Source of the DNA: JAGOTP01 sp964598725
Lineage (GTDB): Bacteria; Patescibacteriota; Patescibacteriia; 2-12-FULL-60-25
Assembly (NCBI GenBank): GCA_964598725.1
Contig: CAZRCW010000003.1
Location: 1-36,747, forward strand
Direction: 5' to 3'
Length of the DNA: 36,747 bases
A program made the position numbers and the translations under genes. Below the pieces are notes generated by a model. The model made no database searches, was not told the origin of the DNA, and saw nothing but the letters and a program-made list of their open reading frames with translations. Position 1 is the stretch's first letter. Each line of letters begins with the position of its first letter. This document shows, in pieces, positions 1 through 7,872 of the stretch.

Positions 1-55
1 CCCATCTTCCAAAGCGTGTTCTTAGATTTTATGATTTCATCGCGTTTAGCATATT
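1..55. repeat. Terminal direct repeat (circular assembly overlap)
   Basis: Bases 1-55 are identical to bases 36693-36747, the last 55 of the window. The glycosyltransferase read on the minus strand from 1556 stays open to base 1 and ends at a TGA at 36680-36682 only if the two ends are joined. This is the signature of a circular contig from a k-mer assembler with k of 55. It shows a circular or circularly permuted molecule, not a biological terminal repeat. Confidence 0.93.
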
Positions 56-1556
56 TATTCTTTGAATGTCCTAGCTGTTCAGCGCGTGCGTCAGCGATAA
101 ACTCTGTCTTATAACCGTTATATTTAGCTCGACTGCGTATCTCTTGAGATTGTCCACCGTATAAGTCAATGCGTTCGTTAAATCCACCGAGTTTTATAAT
201 GTCATCTCGATATATGGCACTAAAATTCTCTACAAACTCCTTTTTTACGCCTTTATTACCGTACACCCATACTCTCGGTGCTAAGTTTTTGACTAACAAT
301 TCAACTGCTTTGTCGTCCATTCTTATTCGTTGGTCGCAAAAAACAATTATTTCGCCTGTTGCTTCTATAATTCCTAGATTGCGTTGCTTGGCAATCCCAT
401 ACCCTTCGCTTGGCTTGTTAATATAGCGAACCATTAACTTCGTATTTTTCTTGAGTTCGTCTATTAGCGTGTTGTTTTGCTCGTCATCTGGGTTATCATT
501 ACATACAATCAGCTCTAGATTCTTGTAAGTCTGGCTCTTAATAGCTTCGATTGTTTCTTTTGTAATCTCTGGCTTGTCGTAAATTGGCATAATAACTGAA
601 ACAGGTTTCTCATCGCTTACTAAGCTTCTGTATAACTTTTGGTATCCATAGGCTCGGCGTTCAAAACTTCTGCCTTTGGCGGTGTTCCATGCCTTATCTC
701 TGACAGTCTTTAAGTCACCGTCTAATACTTCTTTGATACGCTTGGTAATCTTAACGACATCTTCGTTATCGCCTTCGTATAAGAACATGTTCTCGCCATT
801 ATATAAGTCTGGTACATGACCAACCTTGCGAGTTAATACCGGCACACCGGATAGCATGCTTTCTAGGATAGGAAGCGTGCCACTTTCGAAGTTATCCTTG
901 CTGTTACAGACATGAAGCATGCTTTTTGCGTACAGTTTTTTTAGTTGTTCGTCGGTTATTTCTTGGTGAAATTCTACATTGCCAGTCGCTTGTATATCGT
1001 TGAAATAATTTACATCGCTTATAGCACCCACCAAAACAAACTTCATTTTTAGTTCAGCACAGGCTATTGCTACTGGTAGAATGCCTTTTTTGCTTTCAAT
1101 CCGATTGGCTACCATAATGACTTGTCGTTCTGGCTTCCACTCTCGATTAAAAGTCCAATAATCCGTGTCAACTGTTAGCGGTATATACTCAAGCTTTGAA
1201 GTGGTGATTGTGGATAAGTCCGCTTGCATAGTTAAATTATTCGCTACTACTATCTGATAATCATTCCAATCGCGTTCATGTATCGAATATGGGTTGTTGT
1301 GGGTTAATATACTCGGCTTGTCTTTTAACCACTCAAACCGTTCTCTTAACATATCTGCGGTTCTAAAATACTGATAATCAATAATATCTGCGTTCTCGGC
1401 TTCCCTTACAAAGCGTGATAGTTGGTCATCATCTGGCTTCTTCGGGTGAACATCGCAAACCACATATTCAATATTATCGTGATACTTCGCAACACCCCTA
1501 CATAATCTGTCAATTGCAGTATTTAGTTTATCCGATACTGCTACTACCTTGAGCAT
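1..1556 (-). CDS. Two-domain glycosyltransferase (GT4-like plus GT2-like), crosses the circle junction
   Basis: Read from the ATG at 1556 (AAAGGAA just upstream) the frame is open to base 1. Across the joined ends it continues as MGLEL and stops at 36680-36682, giving 522 residues. The first two thirds are a GT-B retaining transferase of the GT4 type: the ANRIESKKG nucleotide-binding start, then LPILESMLSGVPVLTRKVG, the E-x7-E type donor-binding region. After about residue 335 a second domain begins with VSVIMPIYDKPE, followed by QTYKNLELIVCNDNPDD, the start of a GT2 (GT-A) fold, with RNLGIIEATGEIIVFCDQR where GT2 enzymes have their acidic motif. The last gene of a ten-gene sugar-modification run starts 29 bases inside its neighbour, and its TGA overlaps the TTG of the next gene. 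The sugar substrates cannot be told. Confidence 0.88.
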   Translation of the reverse strand, partial: MLKVVAVSDKLNTAIDRLCRGVAKYHDNIEYVVCDVHPKKPDDDQLSRFVREAENADIIDYQYFRTADMLRERFEWLKDKPSILTHNNPYSIHERDWNDYQIVVANNLTMQADLSTITTSKLEYIPLTVDTDYWTFNREWKPERQVIMVANRIESKKGILPVAIACAELKMKFVLVGAISDVNYFNDIQATGNVEFHQEITDEQLKKLYAKSMLHVCNSKDNFESGTLPILESMLSGVPVLTRKVGHVPDLYNGENMFLYEGDNEDVVKITKRIKEVLDGDLKTVRDKAWNTAKGRSFERRAYGYQKLYRSLVSDEKPVSVIMPIYDKPEITKETIEAIKSQTYKNLELIVCNDNPDDEQNNTLIDELKKNTKLMVRYINKPSEGYGIAKQRNLGIIEATGEIIVFCDQRIRMDDKAVELLVKNLAPRVWVYGNKGVKKEFVENFSAIYRDDIIKLGGFNERIDLYGGQSQEIRSRAKYNGYKTEFIADARAEQLGHSKNKYAKRDEIIKSKNTLWKM

Positions 1557-2313
1557 AATCGTTCCTTTCTAGTTTATTAAATCCATTATAACCCCATTGG
1601 TCTGGTTTCAAAGTGAAAATTGTTTCTTGCACATACTTCGGGTGTTCTTTGAGTGGTATGTGTTTCTGTGGCTTACTAAACTTGCCTTGTTGCGCCTGTA
1701 TCCATAGCTCTAACGCGCTTTTATCACTCCCATCGCTTCCGTATTGGCTCTTACCAAAGAACCGCTTATATGCCCTCTCCATTCGTCCAACATCGTCAGC
1801 AACTTGTGCTTGGTTTTTGGTCATCTTCTCGTAGTTGTAAAACGGTACGCGAGCTTCTGGTACATCATTAGGCGAGATATACTTTCCGTCTAAGCTTGGT
1901 TGACATAAATCCCCACCGCTATCGAAGCGTATTCTGTCACCGAACTTACCTTTATTAACTGCAATAACGAGCCTACTTTTAATGTTATATCTGTCAGGTA
2001 AGATGAATTGATACTTCCAAAATGAAAGCGCCGGTTGGTCGTTATTTGCCATGCAAGCTTGTCGTATTTCGTCAAAGTTGTTTTCATGGAATATAAAGTC
2101 TAAATCAGCATGAATAACCCAGTCACCTTGTGCTTGCTCGTATCCGTATTGAAAGTGTTCACCAATAATTTTCCAGTCAAACTCTTGTGGCCATGTCTTT
2201 TTCCCATCAACAACTATTACTTCATCAGCTAAATCGTCATAACAAGCGATAGCGTCGTAAATATTGTCGCCTCGCTTCTCGGCATCTTTAACGGTGGTGA
2301 ATATAGAAATCAT
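1528..2313 (-). CDS. GT-A family glycosyltransferase-like protein
   Basis: This 261-residue protein opens with the beta-strand pattern of GT2-type enzymes (MISIFTTVKDAEKRGDN, then DEVIVVDG). At about residues 68-74 it has HADLDFIF, a DxD motif for metal and sugar-nucleotide binding. The C-terminal half has no family mark I recognise. The start overlaps the stop of the methyltransferase upstream by four bases (ATGA), so translation is coupled. It probably transfers one sugar of the glycan built by this operon. The fold call is firm, the substrate is unknown. It is shorter than most complete GT2 enzymes but not obviously truncated. Confidence 0.75.
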   Translation of the reverse strand: MISIFTTVKDAEKRGDNIYDAIACYDDLADEVIVVDGKKTWPQEFDWKIIGEHFQYGYEQAQGDWVIHADLDFIFHENNFDEIRQACMANNDQPALSFWKYQFILPDRYNIKSRLVIAVNKGKFGDRIRFDSGGDLCQPSLDGKYISPNDVPEARVPFYNYEKMTKNQAQVADDVGRMERAYKRFFGKSQYGSDGSDKSALELWIQAQQGKFSKPQKHIPLKEHPKYVQETIFTLKPDQWGYNGFNKLERNDYAQGSSSIG

Positions 2314-2852
2314 TTCGGTATCGCCAATACATGCTTAGTTGGTAAAATACGCTTTATTTTCTTATCGTATAAGAATTCACAGACCGCAAGTGACACTCCA
2401 TAATCTTGTTCAACATTATATTTATGCGTGTAATCATCAAGTAATAATAGTCCGCGTGACTCCAAGCAATCCCATGCCTTGTATAAGTCATTTTTCACAT
2501 CTTTGTATAGGTGTGAACCGTCTATATAAATTAGGTCGTAGGTTTGTTTGTTGCGGTCCCAGAATTCGTCAGAGCGTTCTATTGAGTAACTGTATCTGTC
2601 TTGAAGTCCGGCGTTTTTTACTTCTTCTGGTGCGCGTATGCGTGTACTACTATCGACTGACATTAACAACCCAGAAGGTTGTGCGTGTAAGATTGCGAGT
2701 GCGGATATACCCCACGCTGCGCCAATTTCTAGTGCATTTGTATATTTGTATCCCTTAACGATATGGTATATGTCTGAAGCATACTCCCTTGTTGATTCAT
2801 GCTTCATTTGTTCTTTTACATATTCACTTGTAATTGGTAGTTTCCAGCTCAT
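2310..2852 (-). CDS. Class I SAM-dependent methyltransferase (MTase_24/TylF-like)
   Basis: The 180-residue protein carries a Rossmann methyltransferase core. ALEIGAAWGISALAI is motif I (SAM-binding glycine loop), SVDSST ends strand beta2, and YDLIYIDGSHLYKDVKNDL with LLLLDDY are the IDGxHxYxxVxxD motifs of the MTase_24 family, which often acts on sugars in polysaccharide clusters. It sits in a chain of four-base ATGA overlaps with the genes on each side. The likely role is O-methylation of a sugar made or transferred by the same operon; this is inferred from the neighbours. Confidence 0.82.
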   Translation of the reverse strand: MSWKLPITSEYVKEQMKHESTREYASDIYHIVKGYKYTNALEIGAAWGISALAILHAQPSGLLMSVDSSTRIRAPEEVKNAGLQDRYSYSIERSDEFWDRNKQTYDLIYIDGSHLYKDVKNDLYKAWDCLESRGLLLLDDYTHKYNVEQDYGVSLAVCEFLYDKKIKRILPTKHVLAIPK

Positions 2853-3388
2853 TTGTAAAACTCCTGTAACCTCTCGGCAAGTTCAAAATCATAATTATCT
2901 AATTGACCCCTGCGTTCTTTAGTTGCTTTTACTCGTTCTAAATCTTTTTGTCCGAAGCCATGTATGCCACATATCAGGTGGTGATATACACATCGTCTTG
3001 GATTATGAAACTCTGGCAATCGCCACATCTCGGTTTCAGGTCGTTCGGCTTCTAACCGGCTTTTGATATTATCTCTTAGATGTTTTATAGCCGGCTCACG
3101 AATAAAACTTACACCGCCATTTATTACATCAAAACTATACATGCCAAAGGTCTTACCAAATACCCACCAATCTACATTGTATTGAATTAAGCTTGTTATA
3201 TTCTTGTTTACGATTACATCAGCGTCAATGCGTATAAAGTCGTCATCTGCTTCGTTATAGATATATTCTAGCTTCATTGCGAGTGAGTCGTCACCCTTTA
3301 CAACTTCAACATCAAAATCAAACCGTTCTAAACTCCACTTACAGAGTTCGGTAGTTGGTTCGCCAATTGATGTTATATATGCTTTCAT
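2849..3388 (-). CDS. Putative GT-A-like glycosyltransferase
   Basis: The 179-residue protein begins MKAYITSIGEPTTELC and has FIRIDADVIVN at about residues 51-61. This is an acidic DxD set after a hydrophobic strand, as in GT-A transferases. The later NGGVSFIR matches the acceptor-loop strand often found in this fold. It is small for a complete enzyme and has no clear C-terminal domain. Both ends overlap neighbours by four bases. The call rests on the DxD context and the operon; a non-enzymatic paralogue is possible. Confidence 0.55.
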   Translation of the reverse strand: MKAYITSIGEPTTELCKWSLERFDFDVEVVKGDDSLAMKLEYIYNEADDDFIRIDADVIVNKNITSLIQYNVDWWVFGKTFGMYSFDVINGGVSFIREPAIKHLRDNIKSRLEAERPETEMWRLPEFHNPRRCVYHHLICGIHGFGQKDLERVKATKERRGQLDNYDFELAERLQEFYK

Positions 3389-3969
3389 TTTTCAAATTCA
3401 AATATAAAGCCGGTTATATTATGGTCTACTCCGTCAGCGGCTCGCATTCCGTCGTAAGAGTAGAAGTTCAGCAGATATGGATTGTCTGGTTTTGGTCTGC
3501 GATACCACCTGTCAACACAGGTAAGTTTTTCTTGCTTGGCTAGATTTTCAATAGATGATTCAGTAAACCGAAGTCCGTCTAACTCTTTTGGATTGTGGCG
3601 CGGATATACAAATGGAAACTCTACCCATGCTCGACCGCCTTTTGTTAGAAGCTTATAAATATTGTTGAGTGCGATGTTTGGATTGATTACATAATCAAAC
3701 ACTCCTAGACAATAGATACTATCTACCATGCCTAAGTAGCCCTGAAATTCAGCAGTATCTAGGTGCTTATTAAAGTCTTGTTTTAAGTCTGGGGCTTGCA
3801 AAGTAACATGTGGTGTAGCAAGGTCTACAATCTTATAGTCTTGTACTTCCCATGAGCGCGTTCTGCCCTTGAGTGGGTTTTGTGCGCCACCGATGTCGAA
3901 TAGAATATTCGCTTTTACATCGAGTGTTGATACCCAGTCATTCAATTGTTGCTTATAGTAACTTCCCAT
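3385..3969 (-). CDS. SAM-dependent methyltransferase, Methyltransf_11-like
   Basis: The 194-residue protein contains NILFDIGGAQNPLKGR, a motif I glycine loop, and KIVDLATP for the acidic end of strand beta2. SIYCLGVFDYVINPNIALNNIYKLLTKGGRAWVEFPF fits motifs IV to VI of Methyltransf_11-type enzymes, where a helix and a GG turn precede strand beta5. It lies between two sugar-transferase genes with four- and one-base overlaps. Together with the methyltransferase at 2310-2852 it suggests the glycan carries two different methyl groups, or one methylation of sugar and one of another acceptor. Confidence 0.75.
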   Translation of the reverse strand: MGSYYKQQLNDWVSTLDVKANILFDIGGAQNPLKGRTRSWEVQDYKIVDLATPHVTLQAPDLKQDFNKHLDTAEFQGYLGMVDSIYCLGVFDYVINPNIALNNIYKLLTKGGRAWVEFPFVYPRHNPKELDGLRFTESSIENLAKQEKLTCVDRWYRRPKPDNPYLLNFYSYDGMRAADGVDHNITGFIFEFEK

Positions 3970-4793
3970 TATAATCCTTTCATTGCATTTATATAATCAG
4001 TTGCCATGCGTTCTAGCTTAAAGTATTCTGGCTCTCTCCATATTAATTCAACAGCACCGCCAGTTTGTATCATTCCGAAACAATCAACAGGTTTACAGCC
4101 ACACACAATTGCTTCAATGAGCGTATTAGAACAGGCGTCATTAAAGTACGAATACAAAAAGTAATCAGACTGCCGGTATATATTTGCCATTACATTCGGG
4201 TCTTGAATATACCCATAATACTTGTACTGCTCGCCATTATAAAAATCAAAGTTGTGTTCTTCACCAACCGGAAGCCTACCAAATAAATTCAAGAAAGCTT
4301 TTTCTTCGTTGTGTATATCTTGAAACTTTACGCGTGCCATTTCCCAATTCTTTGTTGAGTCGGTGGAATGTGTTCCGTACAGATAGCGGTTACCTTCTTC
4401 TCTACCTTTGCTGTTGAATATATTCTCATCTACCGAGTTATGAATAACTTCATAATTGTATGCTCTTAGAAACGGTTGTAATAATTCCATTGCAAAATTA
4501 GATTGAAAAATAACTAAGTCCGACCAGTCAGCGAAATCTTTCATTCTGGTCATTCCTGTATTGCGATTGCGGGAGTTTCTTATAATGTTATCACACCGCA
4601 GAACAATTTTCTTGTTGTCGTCTTTGGCTTTTTGTACTGTTTCGCGTGAAACCATTGAAGCACTTGGTATGAAAAATATATCAGCGTTTTCGTAGATGGT
4701 TATCGTATCGCCCATAGACTTTATAAAGTTACTAATAAAACTCCAGCCACCCCCGATTGCTGATGTATCATATTCTGGTAGTGCAATCTTCAT
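3969..4793 (-). CDS. GT-B glycosyltransferase, GT4-like
   Basis: The 274-residue protein starts MKIALPEYDTSAIGGGWSF, a strand and Gly-rich loop typical of GT4 N-domains (GGxxxF). In the second half YGYIQDPNVMANIYRQSDYFLYSYFNDACSNTLIEAIVCGCKPV gives the familiar sequence of a strand, an acidic stretch and E-A-x-x-C-G-x-x-P-V, the donor-sugar site of GT4. At 274 residues it is compact, with a short N-domain. Its stop is shared with the start of the next gene and its start overlaps the deacetylase stop by four bases. Confidence 0.8.
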   Translation of the reverse strand: MKIALPEYDTSAIGGGWSFISNFIKSMGDTITIYENADIFFIPSASMVSRETVQKAKDDNKKIVLRCDNIIRNSRNRNTGMTRMKDFADWSDLVIFQSNFAMELLQPFLRAYNYEVIHNSVDENIFNSKGREEGNRYLYGTHSTDSTKNWEMARVKFQDIHNEEKAFLNLFGRLPVGEEHNFDFYNGEQYKYYGYIQDPNVMANIYRQSDYFLYSYFNDACSNTLIEAIVCGCKPVDCFGMIQTGGAVELIWREPEYFKLERMATDYINAMKGL

Positions 4794-5407
4794 TGCGATA
4801 CCTCGCTAAATAAATACTCAAGTGCTTTCCAACCGTCATTCTTAGATATTTCGTGGCTATGCCCCCAGATATGGTAGATTGCATTCTTGCGTTTGCGTGC
4901 AGTCTTTAACTTAGCAAGTGCAAAATCTAGCCAATGGTCGCCTAAATACTCTTTGCGTTGACAAGCTACATGAACAGTTGTTGGTGTCCATGCTTTATCT
5001 TCTGGCGGTTCAAGTGAGCCGACTAATGTGTTCCGAGCTTCTTCGTAGTGTTCGCGTACAATATCGCGTATCGCTCTATCTGCATACCCTCTCGGATAGC
5101 AAAACTTTGTAACTGGTTTACCGAATTTATCTTCTAGTAACTTTTTACTACCAACAATTTCTTTTTCAGCGCGCTTAATATCTATTTGTGTGAGTAGCGG
5201 GTGGGTTATAGTGTGTGAGCCTATCTCAAAGTTATCTGCGATATACTGCATTTCTTCTTCTGTACAAGGAACCCAACCTTTCATTCGGCAGTAGTTTTGC
5301 CAGTCATACGGTATATAGAATGTAGCTGGTATATTATATTTCTTTAGTAGTTCAGCAAGTCGAATGTCGTGGTTTGCACCGTCGTCCCAACTGCTCGATA
5401 AAATCAT
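4790..5407 (-). CDS. Polysaccharide deacetylase (NodB/CE4 family)
   Basis: CE4 enzymes remove N- or O-acetyl groups from sugars with a divalent metal. Here SSSWDDGANHD holds the first motif, with DD for the catalytic base and metal ligand. EIGSHTITHPLL is the HxxxH metal-binding motif, and TKFCYPRGYAD is motif 3, with Arg and an aromatic residue. The order and the 205-residue length match a bare NodB domain without a signal peptide, so it acts in the cytoplasm. That fits work on a nucleotide sugar or glycan intermediate and not on the host wall. It is coupled by ATGA overlaps at both ends. Confidence 0.85.
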   Translation of the reverse strand: MILSSSWDDGANHDIRLAELLKKYNIPATFYIPYDWQNYCRMKGWVPCTEEEMQYIADNFEIGSHTITHPLLTQIDIKRAEKEIVGSKKLLEDKFGKPVTKFCYPRGYADRAIRDIVREHYEEARNTLVGSLEPPEDKAWTPTTVHVACQRKEYLGDHWLDFALAKLKTARKRKNAIYHIWGHSHEISKNDGWKALEYLFSEVSQ

Positions 5408-6198
5408 CGCTTGCCTACTAAGTCCTGTTCGTCGTTCATATCTAAATGGCGTTCGTTATCTAATATCAACCCTTCTAGTAGTTTTGATTTTGATATCTTA
5501 GCAAAGGCTCGTACATCTTTGTTGTAACACTTTGAGTTCCAGCCTCGATTAAATGAAAGTGATTTTGTGTGCATGGGGTCTACTCGACCATCTTCTGACC
5601 ATGCTTGATGTACTCTAATGAAGTTAGCACCGTACTCGTCGCATATATCTCTTAGTACATTAGACCAAGTAACTTTCATAGCACCGTAGGTGTTTTCTGC
5701 CATTTTAGTAATCTCGGCTTCAAGTGCGGTAACAAGGTGAATGCGGGTATCTGGTGACATCTGTTGCCATAATACTTCGGCAGCGATACTGCGAGCTGGT
5801 TCTTTACCGCCTACAATTAAGAGTTGGTGTGTCTTTGGATTGTGTGGGTCTGGGTACTTATGTGGTGGTTGGTGATACTTTCCCTCACCGATAAATTCAA
5901 CACTTACTGCAATGTTCTTGCCTGTTTTTTCTACAAGCCTATCAACAGTTCCGGGTTGTAATGCGCTTTTAATAAGAATGGTTGGTGTTTCTAACCAATC
6001 AACTACACTCTCAACAATGCTCATATCGAGTTCACCAGTTTCAGATAAATCAGTCGGTACTGCAACAATCGCAATGTCGCAAGCGTTTACTGCTTCGCGT
6101 GTTCCAAGTCCTTTTGGTTCATCGTATATAACTGCATTTTCAAATACCTTTTCGTATGCTTGACCTAAATAACCGTTTCCAACTAGTGCTACTCTCAT
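5404..6198 (-). CDS. Shortened UDP-glucose/GDP-mannose dehydrogenase-like protein
   Basis: The protein begins MRVALVGNGYLGQAY, a Rossmann GxGxxG NAD site, followed by CDIAIVAVPTD, the strand after which these enzymes hold NAD. The central helix EAEITKMAENTYGAMKVT matches the dimer-forming helix of the family. Near residue 220 GWNSKCYNKDVRAF aligns with the catalytic GGSCxPKD motif, so the catalytic Cys and following KD are kept. The 264 residues end soon after, where family members of about 400 or more continue into the C-terminal sugar-nucleotide-binding domain. It is first of the sugar operon and lies directly behind a strong hairpin. It may oxidise a small or differently bound sugar nucleotide, or need a partner. 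Confidence 0.8.
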   Translation of the reverse strand: MRVALVGNGYLGQAYEKVFENAVIYDEPKGLGTREAVNACDIAIVAVPTDLSETGELDMSIVESVVDWLETPTILIKSALQPGTVDRLVEKTGKNIAVSVEFIGEGKYHQPPHKYPDPHNPKTHQLLIVGGKEPARSIAAEVLWQQMSPDTRIHLVTALEAEITKMAENTYGAMKVTWSNVLRDICDEYGANFIRVHQAWSEDGRVDPMHTKSLSFNRGWNSKCYNKDVRAFAKISKSKLLEGLILDNERHLDMNDEQDLVGKR

Positions 6199-6204
6199 GT
6201 TCCC

Positions 6205-6282
6205 TCACAAAATGAGAGCAGGTGAAACTAGAAAACCTGCTCTCATTAAATATTCTGTTGTATGTCTAGTTTTTTTGTCCAT
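6205..6282 (-). CDS. Possible 25-residue leader peptide across the hairpin
   Basis: An ATG at 6282 opens a 26-codon frame that ends at a TGA at 6205-6207, nine bases before the ATG of the dehydrogenase. Its codons cover the whole inverted repeat at 6211-6247. There is no clear Shine-Dalgarno sequence, and an open frame this short can arise by chance. If translated, ribosomes would melt the hairpin, as in leader-peptide attenuators. Listed as a possibility only. Confidence 0.2.
   Translation of the reverse strand: MDKKTRHTTEYLMRAGFLVSPALIL
6211..6247 (-). terminator. Perfect 13-bp hairpin before the sugar operon
   Basis: Arms at 6211-6223 (AATGAGAGCAGGT) and 6235-6247 (ACCTGCTCTCATT) pair perfectly around an 11-base loop. 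Read on the minus strand, the stem is followed by TTGTG, so the run of U reaches only four. It sits 12 bases upstream of the dehydrogenase ATG, right next to the GAGGGAA ribosome-binding site. It may be a partial terminator setting the dose of the sugar genes, an mRNA 5' end stabiliser or a processing site. Confidence 0.65.
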
Positions 6283-6284
6283 AA

Positions 6285-6515
6285 CTAAATTATATCTCTT
6301 AGGCTTATCTTACCACTTTTTATGCCCCTGTAAAAGTGTTTTATTTCAGCGTCAGTTATTGGCTTCGGGTTCTTCTTATATATGGAGTCTATATCTATCA
6401 TGCGAATACTTGTATTCAAATCAATGTCCATTTTCCAAGCAAGATATAACTCCATAATGAATAATGGTGGAAGTCCGTTTATAAATTCTAAAAAGTCGTC
6501 ATCGAAGTTTTTCAT
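6285..6515 (-). CDS. Small acidic helical protein, unknown
   Basis: I do not recognise this 76-residue protein. It is predicted mostly helical, begins MKNFDDDFLEFINGLPPLF and has the acidic stretch DIDLNTSIRMIDIDSIYKKN in the middle. Its start lies 17 bases inside the 3' end of the HNH gene, in line with the tight packing of the leftward unit. It is the last gene before the hairpin that sets off the sugar operon. No membrane segment, signal peptide or metal motif is visible. Confidence 0.6.
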   Translation of the reverse strand: MKNFDDDFLEFINGLPPLFIMELYLAWKMDIDLNTSIRMIDIDSIYKKNPKPITDAEIKHFYRGIKSGKISLRDII

Positions 6516-6852
6516 ACTCTTGTTTCCATAACATTGCCTGAAGCTTGCGGTCCTTTTTTACATAGGTGTTTGAAGCTACTACTAACTGATTGACTTTATC
6601 TTGTCCAAGTCTATTTACTTGCCATTGATAATGTTCAGCCGGTTGACTTGTAAAGTATTGGTGACAACCATAACATAACGCCACAGCATTATCTGGGTTA
6701 AATCTAGTGTTCTCTTTAGCTCTACCTTGAAAGTGGGAACAATGTAATGCGTTGGTTGGCGGAGTGTATTTCTTATTACACCTCTGGCAAGTCCATTTAT
6801 CCCTAGTGCGAATGTAGAGTGAGAAGTATTTATCTGCTAAGTCTATTTTCAT
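6499..6852 (-). CDS. HNH nuclease, NinG/Rap-like
   Basis: From the ATG at 6852 the protein has 117 residues. A zinc knuckle CQRC at residues 22-25 pairs with C60xxC63, and LHCSHF near residue 36 followed by NPDNAVALCYGCHQYF forms the HNH core, with His37 and His40 and the Asn and His of the second half. The spacing and the AKENTRFNPDN segment resemble the NinG/Rap group of phage recombination nucleases. A longer start at 6909 would overlap the upstream gene by 80 bases, so I prefer 6852. It lies with the PD-(D/E)XK gene and the annealing-like protein, which supports a DNA recombination role over a purely selfish one. Confidence 0.75.
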   Translation of the reverse strand: MKIDLADKYFSLYIRTRDKWTCQRCNKKYTPPTNALHCSHFQGRAKENTRFNPDNAVALCYGCHQYFTSQPAEHYQWQVNRLGQDKVNQLVVASNTYVKKDRKLQAMLWKQEYEKLR

Positions 6853-7339
6853 ATCTTTTAAAGTTTGGTTTATGCAGCCATGCTTTCCACTGTAAGTCTT
6901 TTGTTTCAACTTGAAATATTTTTTTACCTTTAAATCGTTCTGATATTATAGGTTCGTATTGCATTGCATGTTCTGGCTTTATTATAGCGTAGTGAGTATC
7001 TAAGCAGTACAAAAAGAACCCTCTATTTTTATGTAAGTTGTATGTCTGATAGCACTTTAAATCAATTGTATCCTTTAAATCGGTCATTTGAACTTTAACC
7101 TCAATCGGCACTTCACGCTCAGCATAAATTATATAATCTGGCTTATAATCCCAGTTACCATTTTCAGTTTGAAATTCTTTATCCAAGTTCTTCTTATATT
7201 GATATAGCGGTCTGCCCTTTAAGTGTAGGTCAATTAGAAACTGTTCAATAGCTAGCTTTTCGTTGTGTGTTCCATTGTAGAAGTCTGATTTGTATTTATC
7301 ATCTGTTCTAGTATCCTTTGCGTAAGAATACTTACTCAT
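6830..7339 (-). CDS. PD-(D/E)XK nuclease-like protein
   Basis: The 169-residue protein has KPDYIIYAEREVPIEVKVQ at about residues 66-84. This is Asp68, then Glu80-Val-Lys82, the D-x11-E-x-K catalytic pattern of the restriction-endonuclease-like fold, set between two hydrophobic strands. Glu28 in an N-terminal helix could be the usual first acidic residue. The ATDLKDTIDLKCYQTY-like segment after the motif fits the helix that follows in Holliday-junction resolvase and phage endonuclease members. It precedes the HNH gene, with 23 bases of overlap at the preferred HNH start. A role in recombination or host DNA breakdown is likely; the exact substrate is not readable. Confidence 0.65.
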   Translation of the reverse strand: MSKYSYAKDTRTDDKYKSDFYNGTHNEKLAIEQFLIDLHLKGRPLYQYKKNLDKEFQTENGNWDYKPDYIIYAEREVPIEVKVQMTDLKDTIDLKCYQTYNLHKNRGFFLYCLDTHYAIIKPEHAMQYEPIISERFKGKKIFQVETKDLQWKAWLHKPNFKRYENRLSR

Positions 7340-7340
7340 A

Positions 7341-7493
7341 TCATTTCTTCTCTAATTCTGGGTGGTTTAGTTTATAGTGTATTTCAAAAGCGGCTTTTTG
7401 TTGTTTTAATTTATCATTATAAGCGGTTGTGGTTGTGTATATTACTTGGTCGCAGATATAGCAATGTAGCTTAGTTAGTTGTGCCTCACTCAT
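7341..7493 (-). CDS. 50-residue C2H2-type zinc-finger protein
   Basis: Direct translation from the ATG at 7493 gives 50 residues ending in TGA at 7341-7343. Cys11-x2-Cys14 and His39-x4-His44 make a single C2H2-like finger with a long 24-residue linker: LHCYICDQVIY, then EIHYKLNHPE. Its start overlaps the upstream gene by eight bases with GGAGT in front, and the nuclease gene begins two bases after its stop. Small fingers of this type often bind DNA or a host protein. The partner here is unknown. Confidence 0.65.
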   Translation of the reverse strand: MSEAQLTKLHCYICDQVIYTTTTAYNDKLKQQKAAFEIHYKLNHPELEKK

Positions 7494-7692
7494 TACTCCC
7501 CCTCTCTTTTTTACTCATTCCCATAGCCATATTTTCTTGATACTCTTGACGCATATCCATTCTGCGTACACACTCTAAAATATAATCAACTGCCTTCTCA
7601 TTGCCACACATAGAAACGCTACCTTTTAACGGTATTGTAATAGTGTAGCTCTTTTCTTTATAAACATCTTCTAATGGTGTAGTCTTATTCAT
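7486..7692 (-). CDS. Hypothetical 68-residue protein
   Basis: No family is recognised. The N-terminal half (DVYKEKSYTITIPLKGSV) looks like two beta strands. The middle holds AVDYILECVRRMDMRQEY, an amphipathic helix, and the tail is Met- and Lys-rich. It lies between two other tiny genes of the leftward unit, starting one base after the TGA overlap region of the gene at 7694-7870. RBS AAAAGGAATG is present just upstream. Likely a real early protein, function unknown. Confidence 0.6.
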   Translation of the reverse strand: MNKTTPLEDVYKEKSYTITIPLKGSVSMCGNEKAVDYILECVRRMDMRQEYQENMAMGMSKKERGSNE

Positions 7693-7693
7693 A

Positions 7694-7870
7694 TCATTCC
7701 TTTTCTAATTCTTTAATTCTGTCTTTGGCTGCTTTTAGTGATTTATACCACACTAACTCTCTGCTCTTTTTGTAATCTGGTTGTCTTGTCCAAGTATCTT
7801 TGCCTGTTAGCTTATATATTTGAAATAATCCGTCTGGTGAAAAAAAGCTATCTTCTTCGGAAGTTTGCAT
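7694..7870 (-). CDS. Hypothetical 58-residue protein
   Basis: Direct translation from the ATG at 7870 gives 58 residues to the TGA at 7694-7696. The N-terminus is acidic (QTSEEDSFFSPDG), the middle has KLTGKDTWTRQPDYK and the tail is a charged helix (KAAKDRIKELEKE). It begins two bases after the stop of the DinD-like fragment. I recognise no family. Close packing and sensible composition support a real gene. Confidence 0.55.
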   Translation of the reverse strand: MQTSEEDSFFSPDGLFQIYKLTGKDTWTRQPDYKKSRELVWYKSLKAAKDRIKELEKE

Positions 7871-7872
7871 TA

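Noticed and set aside
1..55. Biological direct terminal repeat of the virion DNA
   Set aside because: A gene runs through the joint without a break, and the length equals the duplicated flank of the N-run at 16032, which marks it as the assembler's overlap.
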